Notes: generated by a model not told the origin, from the sequence alone. Shown: positions 27,658 to 38,436, numbered from the stretch's first letter. The stretch is DNA of 64,000 bases from Aliivibrio finisterrensis (GCF_008933155.1 NZ_WBVP01000003.1:234813-298812), one strand, 5' to 3'. Translations and numbers: made by a program.

Positions 27658-30102
27658 ATGAAAAAAACACTAAAAACTTTGATTTCTACAGGGCTAACAA
27701 GGCGTGATTTTATTAAATCATCTGGTGCCGTTGGCGGATTAGCAGCAACAGCAAGCGCGATCACATTACCTTTTAAATCGTCTCCTGTTGCAGCAGCAAC
27801 AAAGCAAGCTACAGATGAAAAAATTGTCTGGAGTGCTTGTACGGTAAACTGTGGCAGCCGTTGCCCTTTACGTATGCATGTTGTAGATGGTGAAATAAAA
27901 TGGGTTGAAACCGACAACACCGGTGATGATGAATACGGAAATCATCAAGTGCGTGCATGTTTGCGTGGTCGTTCAATGCGTCGCCGAGTGTACAATCCTG
28001 ACCGATTAAAATACCCAATGAAGCGTGTTGGGGCTCGTGGAGAAGGCAAATTTAAGCGTATTTCGTGGGAAGAAGCTTATGACGAAATTGCCAATAACAT
28101 GAAGCGAATCATTAAAGAACATGGTAATGAAGCGATTTACTTAAACTATGGCACGGGGACATTAGGTGGCACAGTAACCAAATCGTGGCCACCAGCGGGT
28201 TCTCTTATTGCCCGAATGATGAATTTAAGTGGCGGTTATTTAAATCACTACGGCGACTACTCAACCGCACAAATCAAAGAAGGGTTGAATTACACCTATG
28301 GTGGTTGGGGTGCAGGTAACTCATTCTCAGATTTAGAAAATACCAAGCTTATTGTTCAATTTGGTAACAACCCAGCAGAAACTCGTATGTCAGGTGGTGG
28401 GCAGATCCATCACTTAATGGAGTCAAAAGCGCGTTCTAATGCAAGAATGATCATGATTGACCCTCGCTACACAGATACAGCGGGAGGACGAGAAGATCAA
28501 TGGATCCCAATTCGTCCAGGTACTGATGCGGCATTTATAGCAGCAATGGCCCATGTCATGATCAAAGAAGACTTAGTTGATCAGCCGTTTCTTGATACCT
28601 ACTGTGTAGGCTACGATGAGAAAACACTGCCAGCCTCTGCGCCAGCAAAAAGTGATTACAAATCGTACATTCTTGGTGATGGCCCTGATGGCATTGAAAA
28701 AACACCAGAGTGGGCAGCTCAGATAACAGGCATTCCAACGGACATTATCATTAAAGCCGCGCGTGAAATTGGCTCAACTAAACCTTGTGCTGTATTCCAG
28801 GGCTGGGGTTTGCAGCGTACGGCTAATGGCGAAATCGCATCACGTGCTATTGCAATGCTAGCGTTACTTACCGGAAATGTTGGTATTAATGGTGGTGGTA
28901 CAGGCGCTCGTGAATCAGATTACAACATCCCTTTTGTGCGCTTCCCAACATTGTCTAACCCGATAGCGGCATCTATTCCAATGTTTTTATGGACAGATGC
29001 GATTGTACGCGGCACAGAAATGACGGATCTTCGTGATGGTGTTCGAGGCGTAGAAAAACTGCGTTCACCAATCAAAATGATCTGGAACTACGCAGGTAAC
29101 TGTCTAATAAACCAACACTCAGACATCAATAAAACACATGAAGTTCTGCAAGATGACAGTGCATGTGAGCTTATTGTCGTTATAGATAACCACATGACGT
29201 CTTCTGCGAAATACGCCGATATCGTACTGCCAGATCTAACAACTTCAGAGCAGGCTGATTTCTGTATGGACACTAAGGCTGCAAATATGCCTTACTTTAT
29301 TTTTGCAGATAAAGCGATTGAGCCACAGTTTGAAGCCAAAGGCATTTATGAGATTTGTTCTGAGATCTCAGCACGTATGGGCGTTGGTGAGCAGTTTACA
29401 GAAGGTCGAGATCAAGAAGGTTGGCTGCGTCACTTATACGCCTTAACTCGTGAGCAAGATCCAACGCTGCCAGATTTTGAAACCATGCGTAAAATGGGTA
29501 TCTACAAGCGTCGTGATCCAAATGATCACTTTGTCGCATATAAAGATTTCCGTGAAAACCCAGAGAAAAACCCGCTGACAACGCCATCAGGGAAAATTGA
29601 AATTTATTCTGAGCGTTTAGCGCACTTAGCTGCGACATGGGAACTGCAAGAAGATGAAGTGATTCACCCATTACCAATTTATGTATCAACATTTGATGGT
29701 TGGGATTCGAAAAAACGTGAGCAATACCCACTTCAACTAACAGGGTTCCACTATAAAGCACGTTGCCACTCCACTTATGGAAACGTGGATATTATTAAAG
29801 AAGCGGCTCGTCAAGAAATGTGGATTAACCCAATTGATGCACAATCTCGAGATATTAAAAACGGTGATTTAATCCGTATTTTCAACGAACGTGGTGAAAT
29901 GCACATCCCAGCCAAAGTGACCCCGCGTATTTTACCAGGTGTTGTCGCATTGGGTGAAGGTGCATGGTACGCACCAGATAAACATAAAGTAGATAAAGGC
30001 GGTTGTATCAACGTATTAACCTCACAACGTCCAAGTCCACTGGCTAAGGGTAACCCTCAGCATACTAACTTAGTTGAAGTACAACCGGTAAAGAAGGCAT
30101 AA
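27658..30102 (+). CDS. dmsA: DmsA-type molybdopterin oxidoreductase catalytic subunit
   Basis: 814 aa from ATG 27658. The N-terminus is a Tat leader (TRRDFIKSSG, hydrophobic stretch, cleavage near PVAA). A 4Fe-4S site follows (ACTVNCGSRCPLR, and RACLRGRS). GDYSTAQI near residue 205 holds the Ser expected to bind molybdenum in the DMSO reductase class. The C-terminal molybdopterin-binding domain is complete (QLTGFHYKARCHSTYG). It probably reduces DMSO or a related S- or N-oxide as a respiratory acceptor. It is followed after 9 bp by dmsB. A GTG at 27607, with AAGGGG in front of it, could give 17 extra residues before the Tat leader. I prefer the ATG because Tat leaders usually start close to the twin Arg. 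The substrate is not provable from sequence. Confidence 0.88.
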   Translation: MKKTLKTLISTGLTRRDFIKSSGAVGGLAATASAITLPFKSSPVAAATKQATDEKIVWSACTVNCGSRCPLRMHVVDGEIKWVETDNTGDDEYGNHQVRACLRGRSMRRRVYNPDRLKYPMKRVGARGEGKFKRISWEEAYDEIANNMKRIIKEHGNEAIYLNYGTGTLGGTVTKSWPPAGSLIARMMNLSGGYLNHYGDYSTAQIKEGLNYTYGGWGAGNSFSDLENTKLIVQFGNNPAETRMSGGGQIHHLMESKARSNARMIMIDPRYTDTAGGREDQWIPIRPGTDAAFIAAMAHVMIKEDLVDQPFLDTYCVGYDEKTLPASAPAKSDYKSYILGDGPDGIEKTPEWAAQITGIPTDIIIKAAREIGSTKPCAVFQGWGLQRTANGEIASRAIAMLALLTGNVGINGGGTGARESDYNIPFVRFPTLSNPIAASIPMFLWTDAIVRGTEMTDLRDGVRGVEKLRSPIKMIWNYAGNCLINQHSDINKTHEVLQDDSACELIVVIDNHMTSSAKYADIVLPDLTTSEQADFCMDTKAANMPYFIFADKAIEPQFEAKGIYEICSEISARMGVGEQFTEGRDQEGWLRHLYALTREQDPTLPDFETMRKMGIYKRRDPNDHFVAYKDFRENPEKNPLTTPSGKIEIYSERLAHLAATWELQEDEVIHPLPIYVSTFDGWDSKKREQYPLQLTGFHYKARCHSTYGNVDIIKEAARQEMWINPIDAQSRDIKNGDLIRIFNERGEMHIPAKVTPRILPGVVALGEGAWYAPDKHKVDKGGCINVLTSQRPSPLAKGNPQHTNLVEVQPVKKA

Positions 30103-30111
30103 AGGTAAAAC

Positions 30112-30729
30112 ATGAAACAATACGGATTTTATATTGATTCGAGCAAGTGTACTGGTTGTAAAACTTGTCAGCTTTCTTGTAAAGACAACAAAGACTTAGA
30201 TGTTGGTGTTAACTTTCGTCGAGTATATGAATACGCCGGTGGCAACTGGGTAGAAGATAACGGCACATGGCGCCAAGATGTATTTTCTTATTACGTATCA
30301 ATGGCGTGTAATCATTGTACAAAACCTGCGTGTACTAAAGTGTGCCCAAGTGGGGCAATGCATAAGCGTGAAGAAGATGGCTTTGTTGTTGTTGATACTG
30401 AAAAATGCATCGGCTGTCAGTATTGTGGTATGGCGTGTCCTTACGGCGCACCACAATACAACGCAGAAAAAGGCCACATGACCAAGTGTGATGGCTGTTA
30501 TGAGCGAGTGGCTGAAGGCCTACAACCAATCTGTGTTGACTCTTGCCCATTACGAGCTCTTGAATTTGGTCCAATGGACGAGTTGCGTGAAAAATATGGT
30601 GAAGTTTCTGAAGTTGCCCCATTACCAAAGGCATCACTGACTCAACCTAACATTATCATCAAACCAAACCGCCATGCTCGTCCTTGTGGAGATACCACAG
30701 GCTACTTGGCAAACCCAAAGGAAGTGTAA
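30112..30729 (+). CDS. dmsB: DmsB-type iron-sulfur subunit
   Basis: 205 aa with four 4Fe-4S motifs: CTGCKTCQLSC at 14-24, CNHCTKPACTKVCP near 67-80, CIGCQYCGMACP near 99-110 and CDGCYERVAEGLQPICVDSCP near 126. Together these are characteristic of DmsB/NrfC-type electron-transfer subunits. It passes electrons from the membrane subunit to DmsA at the periplasmic face. Coordinates abut dmsC (1-bp gap) and follow dmsA by 9 bp, so the three form one operon. Confidence 0.9.
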   Translation: MKQYGFYIDSSKCTGCKTCQLSCKDNKDLDVGVNFRRVYEYAGGNWVEDNGTWRQDVFSYYVSMACNHCTKPACTKVCPSGAMHKREEDGFVVVDTEKCIGCQYCGMACPYGAPQYNAEKGHMTKCDGCYERVAEGLQPICVDSCPLRALEFGPMDELREKYGEVSEVAPLPKASLTQPNIIIKPNRHARPCGDTTGYLANPKEV

Positions 30730-30730
30730 T

Positions 30731-31576
30731 ATGGCATGGCATGAATGGCCGCTAATTGTATTTACAGTTTTAGCGCAAACCTCTGTTGGTGCATTTTTAG
30801 TGCTAGCAACATTATTGTTAACAAAGCAACTGTCTTCGGACGCTGAAGATCGTCTTCATAAAGCCATGTTTGGACTTTGGGCTATCATGGGATTGGGTTT
30901 TCTTGCCTCTGTGATGCACTTAGGCAGCCCTTTTCGAGCAATGAACGCGCTTAACATGCTGGGTAGCTCATGGCTATCAAATGAAATAGCATCAGGCAGC
31001 GGATTCTTTGCATTGGGGGGATTATTTTGGTTACTGTCTGTATTAAACAAAGGCAATCAAGCCCTGCGTAAAGGTTTACTTATTGGCGCAATGATCATTG
31101 GTGTCGTCTTTATGTACTCAATGATCATGGTTTACATGATTGATACCGTGCCAACGTGGTACACAAGCTTAACTCCTGCGGCCTTTATTTTAACAATGAT
31201 CGTCAGTGGTTTTGCTTTAGCGCACACACTGCTTGCGCTATCGAATAACAATAAAGCATGCACAGACAAAGCATTGTCAGTCATGGGGCTTGTTGGTTTA
31301 TTTGCTGTGGTTATTAGCGTAATGCTACTGTCTGTACATCTTGGTGAAGTGCAAACAAGCGCAACATCAGCATTGGCTGTTGTCCCTGAGTATGCGTCTA
31401 TTCAAACGACACGTTTAGTGCTTTTATCATTAGGCCTCCTATTATGGATTGCACCTGTTATTCGTAATAAAGCGATAACGGCGGGACCAATGAGCATTGC
31501 CTTCGTATTAATTTTGTTATCAGAATTAATGGGACGCGGCGTGTTTTATGGAATGCACATGACCGCAGGTGTGTGA
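30731..31576 (+). CDS. dmsC: DmsC-type membrane anchor subunit
   Basis: 281 aa from ATG 30731, one base after the dmsB stop. Eight membrane segments can be drawn (for example WPLIVFTVLAQTSVGAFLVLA at 6-26 and FFALGGLFWLLSVL near 97-110). The motif HEWPLIVFTVLAQTSVG is the DmsC start. It anchors DmsAB and takes electrons from menaquinol. An upstream in-frame start within dmsB is possible but would be non-standard. A terminator follows 50 bp later. Confidence 0.88.
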   Translation: MAWHEWPLIVFTVLAQTSVGAFLVLATLLLTKQLSSDAEDRLHKAMFGLWAIMGLGFLASVMHLGSPFRAMNALNMLGSSWLSNEIASGSGFFALGGLFWLLSVLNKGNQALRKGLLIGAMIIGVVFMYSMIMVYMIDTVPTWYTSLTPAAFILTMIVSGFALAHTLLALSNNNKACTDKALSVMGLVGLFAVVISVMLLSVHLGEVQTSATSALAVVPEYASIQTTRLVLLSLGLLLWIAPVIRNKAITAGPMSIAFVLILLSELMGRGVFYGMHMTAGV

Positions 31577-31628
31577 TGTAATAACCACGAATTCTGAATA
31601 ATAAAATACTGTTATTCAGTAACGATTT

Positions 31629-31665
31629 AAGCCTGATACTCAATGGTTAGTATCAGGCTTTTTTT
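31629..31665 (+). terminator. Terminator of the dmsABC operon
   Basis: A perfect 12-bp stem, AAGCCTGATACT / AGTATCAGGCTT, with an 8-nt loop and a T7 tail. Confidence 0.92.
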
Positions 31666-31864
31666 ATAATTTCAGGTGTCAGAAACGATCGCAATAACAC
31701 TAAATATTTGACGCGTTATACTAGATTATTGATAAAATAAGTTGGGTTTAATGTGCTTGAGAGTGGGTAATAGGCAGCAATAAATAATCAATACTTGAAA
31801 CATAAGAACATTAACGAAAGCTAAGGTACTATGTAGTCACAAGGATGGTTTATAAAGGATTATT

Positions 31865-32737
31865 GTGAGCTGGATATTATTTACGTTATTGGCAGCATTT
31901 AGCCAATCATGGCGCAATGCGTTTCAAAGTCGATTAAGCAAAGAAATGAACGTGACTGGCGTTACCTTGTCACGTTTCTTGTGGGCAGGTCCGTTAGCGG
32001 TGCTCTATTTGTTTGCTCTGTATTATTATGATCCTGTCTCTATTCCGACGTTTACTGCTTATTCTTATCTCTACATTATTGGTGCATCCATCATGCAAAT
32101 AGTCGCGACGGGGCTAATGGTGGTGTTGTTTAAACAGAAAAACTTTGCGATTGGTGCTGGTCTTGCAAAAAGTGAAGCGCCTGTTGCTGCGTTTTTAGGC
32201 GTTCTTTTCTTTGGTACCTCATTATCACTATTAGGCTGGGCTGGCGTAGCTGTTGGAGCCATTGCGGTCTTTATGTTGAGTTGTCCAAATGGTATTAAAA
32301 GTATTTCTCTAAAAACCGCATTAATTGGGCTTGCGTGCAGTACTTCTTTTGCCCTTACATCACTCTGGGTACGTGAGGCGAGCCTTACCATCGACTTGCC
32401 GTTTCCACATCGTGCAGCTTGGGTGTTGTTGCTGGTGATTTGTTTACAAACAATATTACTTGTGGGTTACATGTTAGCTAAAGATCGTAAGACATTACTA
32501 ACGATGTTTACTAAACCTAAATTGGTGGTAATGACTAGCATAGCAAGCTTTATTGGCTCCCTTGGCTGGTTTAGCGCTATGTCACTGCAAACCGTTCCTC
32601 TAGTTAAAACACTAGGCCAAGTGGAAGTATTCTTTACTATGTTGATTTCTTTCTTTTGGTTAAAAGAGGGGATTAAGCGTAAAGATATGCTGGCGTTACT
32701 TTTAATTGCTATCGCGGCAGTGTTGGTGATGTGGTAA
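31865..32737 (+). CDS. EamA/DMT-family transporter
   Basis: 290 aa with about ten hydrophobic segments and two EamA halves (about 1-135 and 150-290). The second half has the family-typical FTMLISFFWLKEGIKRKDMLALLLIAIAAV-like ending, here spread over residues 258-288. It lies in the inner membrane and exports or imports a small metabolite; the substrate cannot be read from sequence. It begins with GTG or the nearby alternative TTG; GTG 31865 fits AAGGAT 5-6 nt upstream. It stands alone, 288 bp after dmsC, and is convergent with the EIIC-EAL gene. Confidence 0.8.
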   Translation: MSWILFTLLAAFSQSWRNAFQSRLSKEMNVTGVTLSRFLWAGPLAVLYLFALYYYDPVSIPTFTAYSYLYIIGASIMQIVATGLMVVLFKQKNFAIGAGLAKSEAPVAAFLGVLFFGTSLSLLGWAGVAVGAIAVFMLSCPNGIKSISLKTALIGLACSTSFALTSLWVREASLTIDLPFPHRAAWVLLLVICLQTILLVGYMLAKDRKTLLTMFTKPKLVVMTSIASFIGSLGWFSAMSLQTVPLVKTLGQVEVFFTMLISFFWLKEGIKRKDMLALLLIAIAAVLVMW

Positions 32738-32760
32738 AGGGGACTTTCCTTATCCCCTTT
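32736..32760. terminator. Hairpin between convergent eamA and EIIC-EAL genes
   Basis: AAAGGGGA (32736-32743) pairs with TCCCCTTT (32753-32760) around a 9-nt loop. It overlaps the eamA stop codon and could serve both directions, although the T tail is short. Confidence 0.55.
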
Positions 32761-32767
32761 ATCAGCT

Positions 32768-34852
32768 CTATGACTGAATTCGGTCTTGTAGTTTTAATAA
32801 TTTCTGAACATCTGATAGGGGCATAGGTCTTGAGATAAGGAAGCCCTGGATTTTATCAACCCCACAGTCGGCAACAAACTTAAACTCTTCTTCTGTTTCA
32901 ATGCCTTCAGCAACAACGTCACACTCAGCAATATGTCCCATCTTGGTAATTAATTGATAAAGCTGCTTTCCTTTTGGCGTAGTTGCGTCTAGTAATAAAG
33001 AGCGATCTAATTTGATCTTATCAAATGGGTATTTTAATAGATGAGGAAACGAGGCGTAACCCGTTCCAAAGTCATCCATAGCAATCTTTATTCCGTACGA
33101 TCTTAAAATTTCTAAGGTACTCAGTAGATTATCACTGTTATTTAAAATAGCTTCTTCGGTAATTTCAACTTCTAACCATTGTGGCGGGATAGAAAAGTAC
33201 TCTAATCTGCTGATCAAATGCTCTGCAAATCCCTCTTCTTCTATTGAAGCAACAGAAATATTGATGGCAATACGTTGATTTTGAGAAAGGGGCATTTTTT
33301 GCATATCTGCCAAGACTTTATCAATAACTAACTTGTCTAGTGTAGGCATCATTTTTAGCAGTTGAAAATCACTAATAAAGGTTGGAGGACAGAGTTTTCC
33401 AGCACTGTCTTGATAGCGTAATAAGGCTTCAAATGAAATGGCGTCTTTTTTCACAATCGGTTGTAATAACTGGTAGTACATTACAAAGCCATCTTTATGA
33501 AGCATTTGAGATAAACGTTTTTGAGCAGATGAGTGCACTAAGCTGCTTGCTGCAGACGTTCTTACATTGGTTAATAAGTGCTGAAATATTGATTTCTCTA
33601 CTGAGGCATTTGTAATCGAAGATTTATTATGCAGCGCATATTTACCCGCAAACGCAAGGTAGAATGGGCGGTAAACAAATATACCAGTAATAATAATGAC
33701 AAGCTGTAGTAGGGTGCCTTCAATATTATCTCCCATAGCAATATAGCCACTAAATAATGGAGGAGTCATCCAGTCAACGATATTGGTAACCGGTGAGACA
33801 ATACCTGAAAATATGGCTAAGTAAGTTATAAAAAAACTGAGGATAGGCAGAGCGACAAATGGCACAATGAGTAATGGATTAAAGATAATAGGTAAGCCGA
33901 ATAAGAGAACTTCGTTGATATTGAACATAACCAAAGGCAAGGCGGCGAGGGCAAGCATGATATGGTTTTTCTCTTTAGAAAATAGCAAAATACAGAACAG
34001 TAAGCTTATCGTATTACCTGATCCTCCCATCGATAAAAAAGCATCGTAAAAGCCCTGGTTAATAATATTAAGGGAAGCTTCACCTGCAGCCCAGTCCGCC
34101 ATGTTTTGTTGTGTATCGGCATAAATAGTCTGTTTAATCGTAAACAGCATATTATGACCATTAATACCAATTGCCCCCAGTAGTCCGAGTATCGTTTGAT
34201 ATACGATCCCGCCAGAGAAAGTTAAAGGATCCGCATTCATACTGCTAATCAATGCAGTAAAATAAGTGACTAATTTAGCGATTATTTTAGACAAAAATAA
34301 GGCTGAACTAATAAAGAGAAAGAAATGGAAAACATGCTTGAATAAACGGGATGAAAAATCGAGAGATTGTGGTTCAAGCTGCTGTAAATTGAAACGATAG
34401 CAATATAAATAGGTAATCGAGGCGCTTAGTAATGCCAGTAATGGATTATTCGGAAAGTTAAAAGACGCCGATAAGCTACCACTTTCTATTGAGAGTAGAT
34501 AAAAAAGAGTAACGGAATAAATAATAAATGATGCGCTACTAAAGGTTGTCTTATGAGATAAATAATACCCTGCAATAACACAAAATGAGAGCGGATAAAT
34601 ATTGATCAATAGGTTAGACAAATGAAAAAATAAATTTGAAGCGGCAGCATAGTCGAGTTGATTAAAAGTGTGGCTCAAAAGTACGGCGATTGCATTAGAG
34701 AGTGTTAAGGGAAGTAATAATAGTGCAATAGCAGAAAGATCATAAATATAAGAATGAGAAGCTAAGTGGCTAGCTTTAAATTTTTGATGTGATGATCTGA
34801 TAAACGCTAAGAATGCGGAACTAAACAGTTTTGAGTTCAGGTTTGTTTTCAA
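32768..34852 (-). CDS. PTS EIIC-like membrane domain fused to a c-di-GMP phosphodiesterase (EAL)
   Basis: 694 aa. Residues about 25-410 are hydrophobic and resemble the membrane EIIC part of cellobiose/lactose-type PTS permeases (YAAASNLFFHLSNLLINIYPLSFC; FSGGIVYQ; NINEVLLFGLPIIFNP; TPPLFSGYIAMGD). The EIIC active-site context and any EIIA or EIIB are missing from the neighbourhood. Residues about 440-690 are an EAL domain with all signature blocks: FEALLRYQ, EITEEAI, DDFGTGYASF, DKIKLDRSLL, AEGIETEEEF, QGFLISRPMP. It should degrade cyclic di-GMP. The fused permease-like part may sense a sugar and set the phosphodiesterase activity (inference). It stands alone and is convergent with the EamA gene. 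Confidence 0.85.
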   Translation of the reverse strand: MKTNLNSKLFSSAFLAFIRSSHQKFKASHLASHSYIYDLSAIALLLLPLTLSNAIAVLLSHTFNQLDYAAASNLFFHLSNLLINIYPLSFCVIAGYYLSHKTTFSSASFIIYSVTLFYLLSIESGSLSASFNFPNNPLLALLSASITYLYCYRFNLQQLEPQSLDFSSRLFKHVFHFFLFISSALFLSKIIAKLVTYFTALISSMNADPLTFSGGIVYQTILGLLGAIGINGHNMLFTIKQTIYADTQQNMADWAAGEASLNIINQGFYDAFLSMGGSGNTISLLFCILLFSKEKNHIMLALAALPLVMFNINEVLLFGLPIIFNPLLIVPFVALPILSFFITYLAIFSGIVSPVTNIVDWMTPPLFSGYIAMGDNIEGTLLQLVIIITGIFVYRPFYLAFAGKYALHNKSSITNASVEKSIFQHLLTNVRTSAASSLVHSSAQKRLSQMLHKDGFVMYYQLLQPIVKKDAISFEALLRYQDSAGKLCPPTFISDFQLLKMMPTLDKLVIDKVLADMQKMPLSQNQRIAINISVASIEEEGFAEHLISRLEYFSIPPQWLEVEITEEAILNNSDNLLSTLEILRSYGIKIAMDDFGTGYASFPHLLKYPFDKIKLDRSLLLDATTPKGKQLYQLITKMGHIAECDVVAEGIETEEEFKFVADCGVDKIQGFLISRPMPLSDVQKLLKLQDRIQS

Positions 34853-35164
34853 ATGAAACTATTCCCATAGGTGATGGTTTTACAAGCTCGAATTTAGTCG
34901 GTGAGTCATGCTATGCCATCAGTAGCCAATAAAAGAGAGAAACGCTTAATTTTAATTATATGTGCTTTTTAAAAGCGGCAAATTCTTACACAGAGATTAT
35001 CAGGTTACTAGCTTTTGTTTGTGCTCTTAGTCATTTTTATTAATAAATTTTTTAATATATTTTTCATTCTAACCATTTGATTAATAAATTTTTTAGGTAT
35101 AAAAAAAGGCGAACCAAGTGGCCCGCCATTTATTTGTACTGGTTTTGCTTATAACGGCAGAATA
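34853..35164. other. Intergenic region with the gcvP terminator
   Basis: 312 bp between the divergently placed EIIC-EAL start and the gcvP end. An 8-bp stem, GGCGAACC (35108-35115) with GGCCCGCC (35120-35127), has two G-T pairs. On the minus strand it is followed by T7 and ends the gcvHP transcript. The promoter of the EIIC-EAL gene should lie at 34860-35000; nothing else was seen. Confidence 0.6.
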
Positions 35165-38032
35165 TTATTCTGCATAATTATCAATACTTGGACAAGAACA
35201 AATCAAGTTTCGATCACCAAATACGTTATCTACACGGTTAACTGTTGGCCAGTATTTAGAGGCTTTTGCTTGAGTTGATGGAAAACACGCCACTTCACGA
35301 GTGTATGGGTGATCCCACTCATTAGACATTAGATCCACTTGAGTATGCGGTGCATTGACAAGTGGGTTATTGTCTAGTGGCCATTCGCCTTGTTGAACTT
35401 TATTCATCTCTTCACGAATCGCAATCATTGCCTCACAGAAGCGATCAAGCTCTGCTAAGTCTTCAGATTCGGTTGGCTCAATCATTAACGTACCCGCCAC
35501 TGGGAACGACATGGTTGGCGCATGGAAACCAAAGTCCATCAAACGTTTTGCAATGTCTTCTTCACTGATACCTGTAGCGTCTTTAAGCGGACGGATATCA
35601 ATAATACATTCATGAGCAATGCGACCATTGGTACCACGGTACAGAACAGGGTAGTGCGGACGTAGACGCTCCATTACGTAGTTGGCATTTAAGATCGCCA
35701 CTTTAGTTGCTTCAGTTAGGCCGACTTCACCCATCATAGCAATGTACGCCCATGAGATAGGAAGAATAGAGGCACTGCCTAGATCCGCAGCAGAAACAGC
35801 ATAATCCGTTCCTTGAACGCCGTTTTCAGAGTGACCCGGTAGGAAAGGTGCTAGGTGAGATTTAACACCAATAGGCCCCATACCCGGACCACCGCCACCG
35901 TGTGGAATACAGAAGGTTTTATGCAAGTTTAGGTGAGATACATCAGAACCAATAAAACCAGGGCTTGTTAAACCAACCTGCGCATTCATGTTGGCACCAT
36001 CAAGGTACACTTGACCGCCTGCTTCATGAACCATGTCGCATACTTCGCGTACTTGCTCTTCGTATACACCATGTGTAGAAGGGTAAGTGATCATGATGCT
36101 AGATAGATTTTCTTGATGTTTTGCGATTTTTTCAGCTAAATCGATCATGTCGATGTTGCCGTTGTCATCACATTTCACCACAACCACTTTCATAGATACC
36201 ATTGAAGCTGTTGCTGGGTTAGTTCCGTGTGCAGAGCTTGGGATTAAGCAAACATTTCGATGAGCTTCATCACGGCTTTGATGATAACGCTGAATGGCAA
36301 TTAGACCTGCGTATTCACCAGAAGCACCAGAGTTTGGCTGTAGAGAAAATTCATCGTAGCCTGTAACTTCACATAGCATTGATTTTAGTGATGTTGCTAA
36401 CGTTGTGTAGCCTGCGGCTTGGTTTAATGGGGCGAATGGGTGGATACCACCAAATTCAGGCCATGTTACCGGAAGCATTTCAGCCACAGCGTTTAACTTC
36501 ATCGTACAAGATCCCAGTGGGATCATACCGTGAGTTAATGAGAAGTCTTTGTTTTCCAGTTTTTTCAAGTAACGCAGCATTTGTGTTTCGCTGTGGTGCG
36601 TGTTGAACACTGGGTGGGTTAAAAATGAAGAAGTACGACGACACGCTTCAGGGATAGCAGCAAACTCATCTGCACCGACTTCACTTGAAAGCGTATCACA
36701 CTCTGCATTATCAACACCAAATACTGTTAGTAGTGCAACTAAATCAGAAACCGTGGTGGTTTCATCAAAGCTAATACCAAGCTGAGTATCAAATTTACGT
36801 AAATTGATGCTTGCCGCTAATGCTTTAGTGTAAAGAATGTCTGTTTGTTGCTCAGTTTTAACCGTTAACGTATCAAAGAAGCTTTGATGCGCTAGCTCAA
36901 ACCCTGCTGATTGCAATGCTTTTGCAACGATAGCCGTGAAGTGGTGTACACGACGAGCAATGGTTTTTAAGCCTTCTGGTCCGTGATATACCGCGTAGAA
37001 AGAAGCCATGTTTGCAAGCAGTGCTTGTGCAGTACAAATGTTTGATGTCGCTTTCTCACGACGAATGTGTTGCTCACGTGTTTGCATTGCCATACGCAGT
37101 GCTTGGTTGCCTTTTAAATCAACCGATACACCAATAATTCGGCCTGGCATTGAGCGTTTTAGCTTTTCGCGCGTAGCCATGAATGCTGCGTGTGGGCCAC
37201 CGTATCCCATTGGGACACCAAATCGCTGCGAACTACCAATCGCAATATCTGCACCCATTTCACCAACAGGTTTAAGAACCACTGAAGCAAGAAGGTCAGT
37301 GGCTACAACAACTAAGGTTTTTTTCGCTTGAGCTTGTTCAATCAGTGTTGATAAATCTCTTACTTCCCCCGTTGTTCCTGGGTATTGAAGTAGGGCACCA
37401 AACACATCATGTGAATCTAAGTTTGAATCAGCATCAACAGCAACGTCAAAGCCGATAAATTCGGCACGCGTTTTAATTACCGCTAATGTTTGTGGGTGAA
37501 CATTGTCTGCCACAAAGAAGGTATTACTTTTGCTCTTTCCACCGCGTTTACACAGCGTCATTGCTTCTGCAGCCGCCGTTGCTTCATCAAGTAAAGAGGC
37601 GTTGGCAATATCAAGGCCAGTTAAATCCATCACCATTTGTTGATAATTTAGTAGCGCTTCTAAACGACCTTGAGAGATCTCAGGTTGGTAAGGCGTATAC
37701 GCGGTATACCAACCTGGATTTTCTAATACATTACGCAAAATCACATTTGGGGTGTGTGTATTGTAATAGCCTTGGCCGATGTAGCTTGTATTGAGCGTGT
37801 TTTGTTGAGCGATCTGTTTTAACTCAGCAAGCATGGCATTTTCAGAAAGGCCGTGAGGTAATTGCATTGGCTGAGGTAAACGAATTGAGCTTGGTACAGT
37901 TTCTTCAATTAATTTTTCTAGTGTTTCAGCGCCAACCGTATTGAGCATATGTTGATGCTGTGAAGAAGCGGGACCATTGTGGCGGCGAATAAACTCGTTA
38001 TCCGTACCTAATTGTTGAAGGAGCTGACTCAT
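35165..38032 (-). CDS. gcvP: Glycine dehydrogenase (decarboxylating), P protein
   Basis: 955 aa, the normal length of the single-chain bacterial P protein. It decarboxylates glycine with pyridoxal phosphate and passes the aminomethyl group to the lipoyl arm of GcvH. The PLP lysine lies in [19 protein letters not shown] near residue 700. The duplicated N- and C-terminal halves are complete, and the start [15 protein letters not shown] is standard. It is 23 bp downstream of gcvH on the same strand, so the two are co-transcribed, while gcvT is on the opposite strand beyond a regulator gene. Confidence 0.95.
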   Translation of the reverse strand: MSQLLQQLGTDNEFIRRHNGPASSQHQHMLNTVGAETLEKLIEETVPSSIRLPQPMQLPHGLSENAMLAELKQIAQQNTLNTSYIGQGYYNTHTPNVILRNVLENPGWYTAYTPYQPEISQGRLEALLNYQQMVMDLTGLDIANASLLDEATAAAEAMTLCKRGGKSKSNTFFVADNVHPQTLAVIKTRAEFIGFDVAVDADSNLDSHDVFGALLQYPGTTGEVRDLSTLIEQAQAKKTLVVVATDLLASVVLKPVGEMGADIAIGSSQRFGVPMGYGGPHAAFMATREKLKRSMPGRIIGVSVDLKGNQALRMAMQTREQHIRREKATSNICTAQALLANMASFYAVYHGPEGLKTIARRVHHFTAIVAKALQSAGFELAHQSFFDTLTVKTEQQTDILYTKALAASINLRKFDTQLGISFDETTTVSDLVALLTVFGVDNAECDTLSSEVGADEFAAIPEACRRTSSFLTHPVFNTHHSETQMLRYLKKLENKDFSLTHGMIPLGSCTMKLNAVAEMLPVTWPEFGGIHPFAPLNQAAGYTTLATSLKSMLCEVTGYDEFSLQPNSGASGEYAGLIAIQRYHQSRDEAHRNVCLIPSSAHGTNPATASMVSMKVVVVKCDDNGNIDMIDLAEKIAKHQENLSSIMITYPSTHGVYEEQVREVCDMVHEAGGQVYLDGANMNAQVGLTSPGFIGSDVSHLNLHKTFCIPHGGGGPGMGPIGVKSHLAPFLPGHSENGVQGTDYAVSAADLGSASILPISWAYIAMMGEVGLTEATKVAILNANYVMERLRPHYPVLYRGTNGRIAHECIIDIRPLKDATGISEEDIAKRLMDFGFHAPTMSFPVAGTLMIEPTESEDLAELDRFCEAMIAIREEMNKVQQGEWPLDNNPLVNAPHTQVDLMSNEWDHPYTREVACFPSTQAKASKYWPTVNRVDNVFGDRNLICSCPSIDNYAE

Positions 38033-38055
38033 GATCTTAATCCTTTAAATTATTT

Positions 38056-38436
38056 TTATTCTTCTTCAATGCTTTCAAGGTATTGATCGCCCGGAATTAG
38101 GCTTTCTAATTGACCTTCATCAGACAGTTTAATTTTAGCAATCCAACCACCTTCATACGGTTCTTCATTAACAAGCTCTGGACTGTCTTCTAGCTCTTCA
38201 TTGATTTCAACAATCACACCAGAAACAGGTGCATAGATATCAGACGCTGCTTTTACAGATTCAACTAAAGAGAAGTTTTCTTCTGCCGTTACTTCGTCAT
38301 CTACATCAGGTAGGTCAACAAATACAACATCGCCAAGTAGTTCTTGAGCGTGGTTTGAGATACCAACGGTTACTGTACCATCACCATTATCACGTACCCA
38401 TTCGTGGCTTGCTGTAAATTTAAGATCTTTTTCCAT
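38056..38436 (-). CDS. gcvH: Glycine cleavage H protein
   Basis: 126 aa. The lipoyl-lysine is in [11 protein letters not shown] near residue 65. The protein carries the aminomethyl intermediate between the P and T proteins. The start ([14 protein letters not shown]) is preceded by TGGAGAAG on the minus strand, a good ribosome site. It is first in the leftward gcvH-gcvP operon and divergent from the XRE-cupin regulator across 290 bp. Confidence 0.95.
   Translation of the reverse strand: MEKDLKFTASHEWVRDNGDGTVTVGISNHAQELLGDVVFVDLPDVDDEVTAEENFSLVESVKAASDIYAPVSGVIVEINEELEDSPELVNEEPYEGGWIAKIKLSDEGQLESLIPGDQYLESIEEE

Noticed and set aside
37008..37331. 107-codon frame opposite gcvP
   Set aside because: It is antisense to a conserved part of gcvP and has no independent support.
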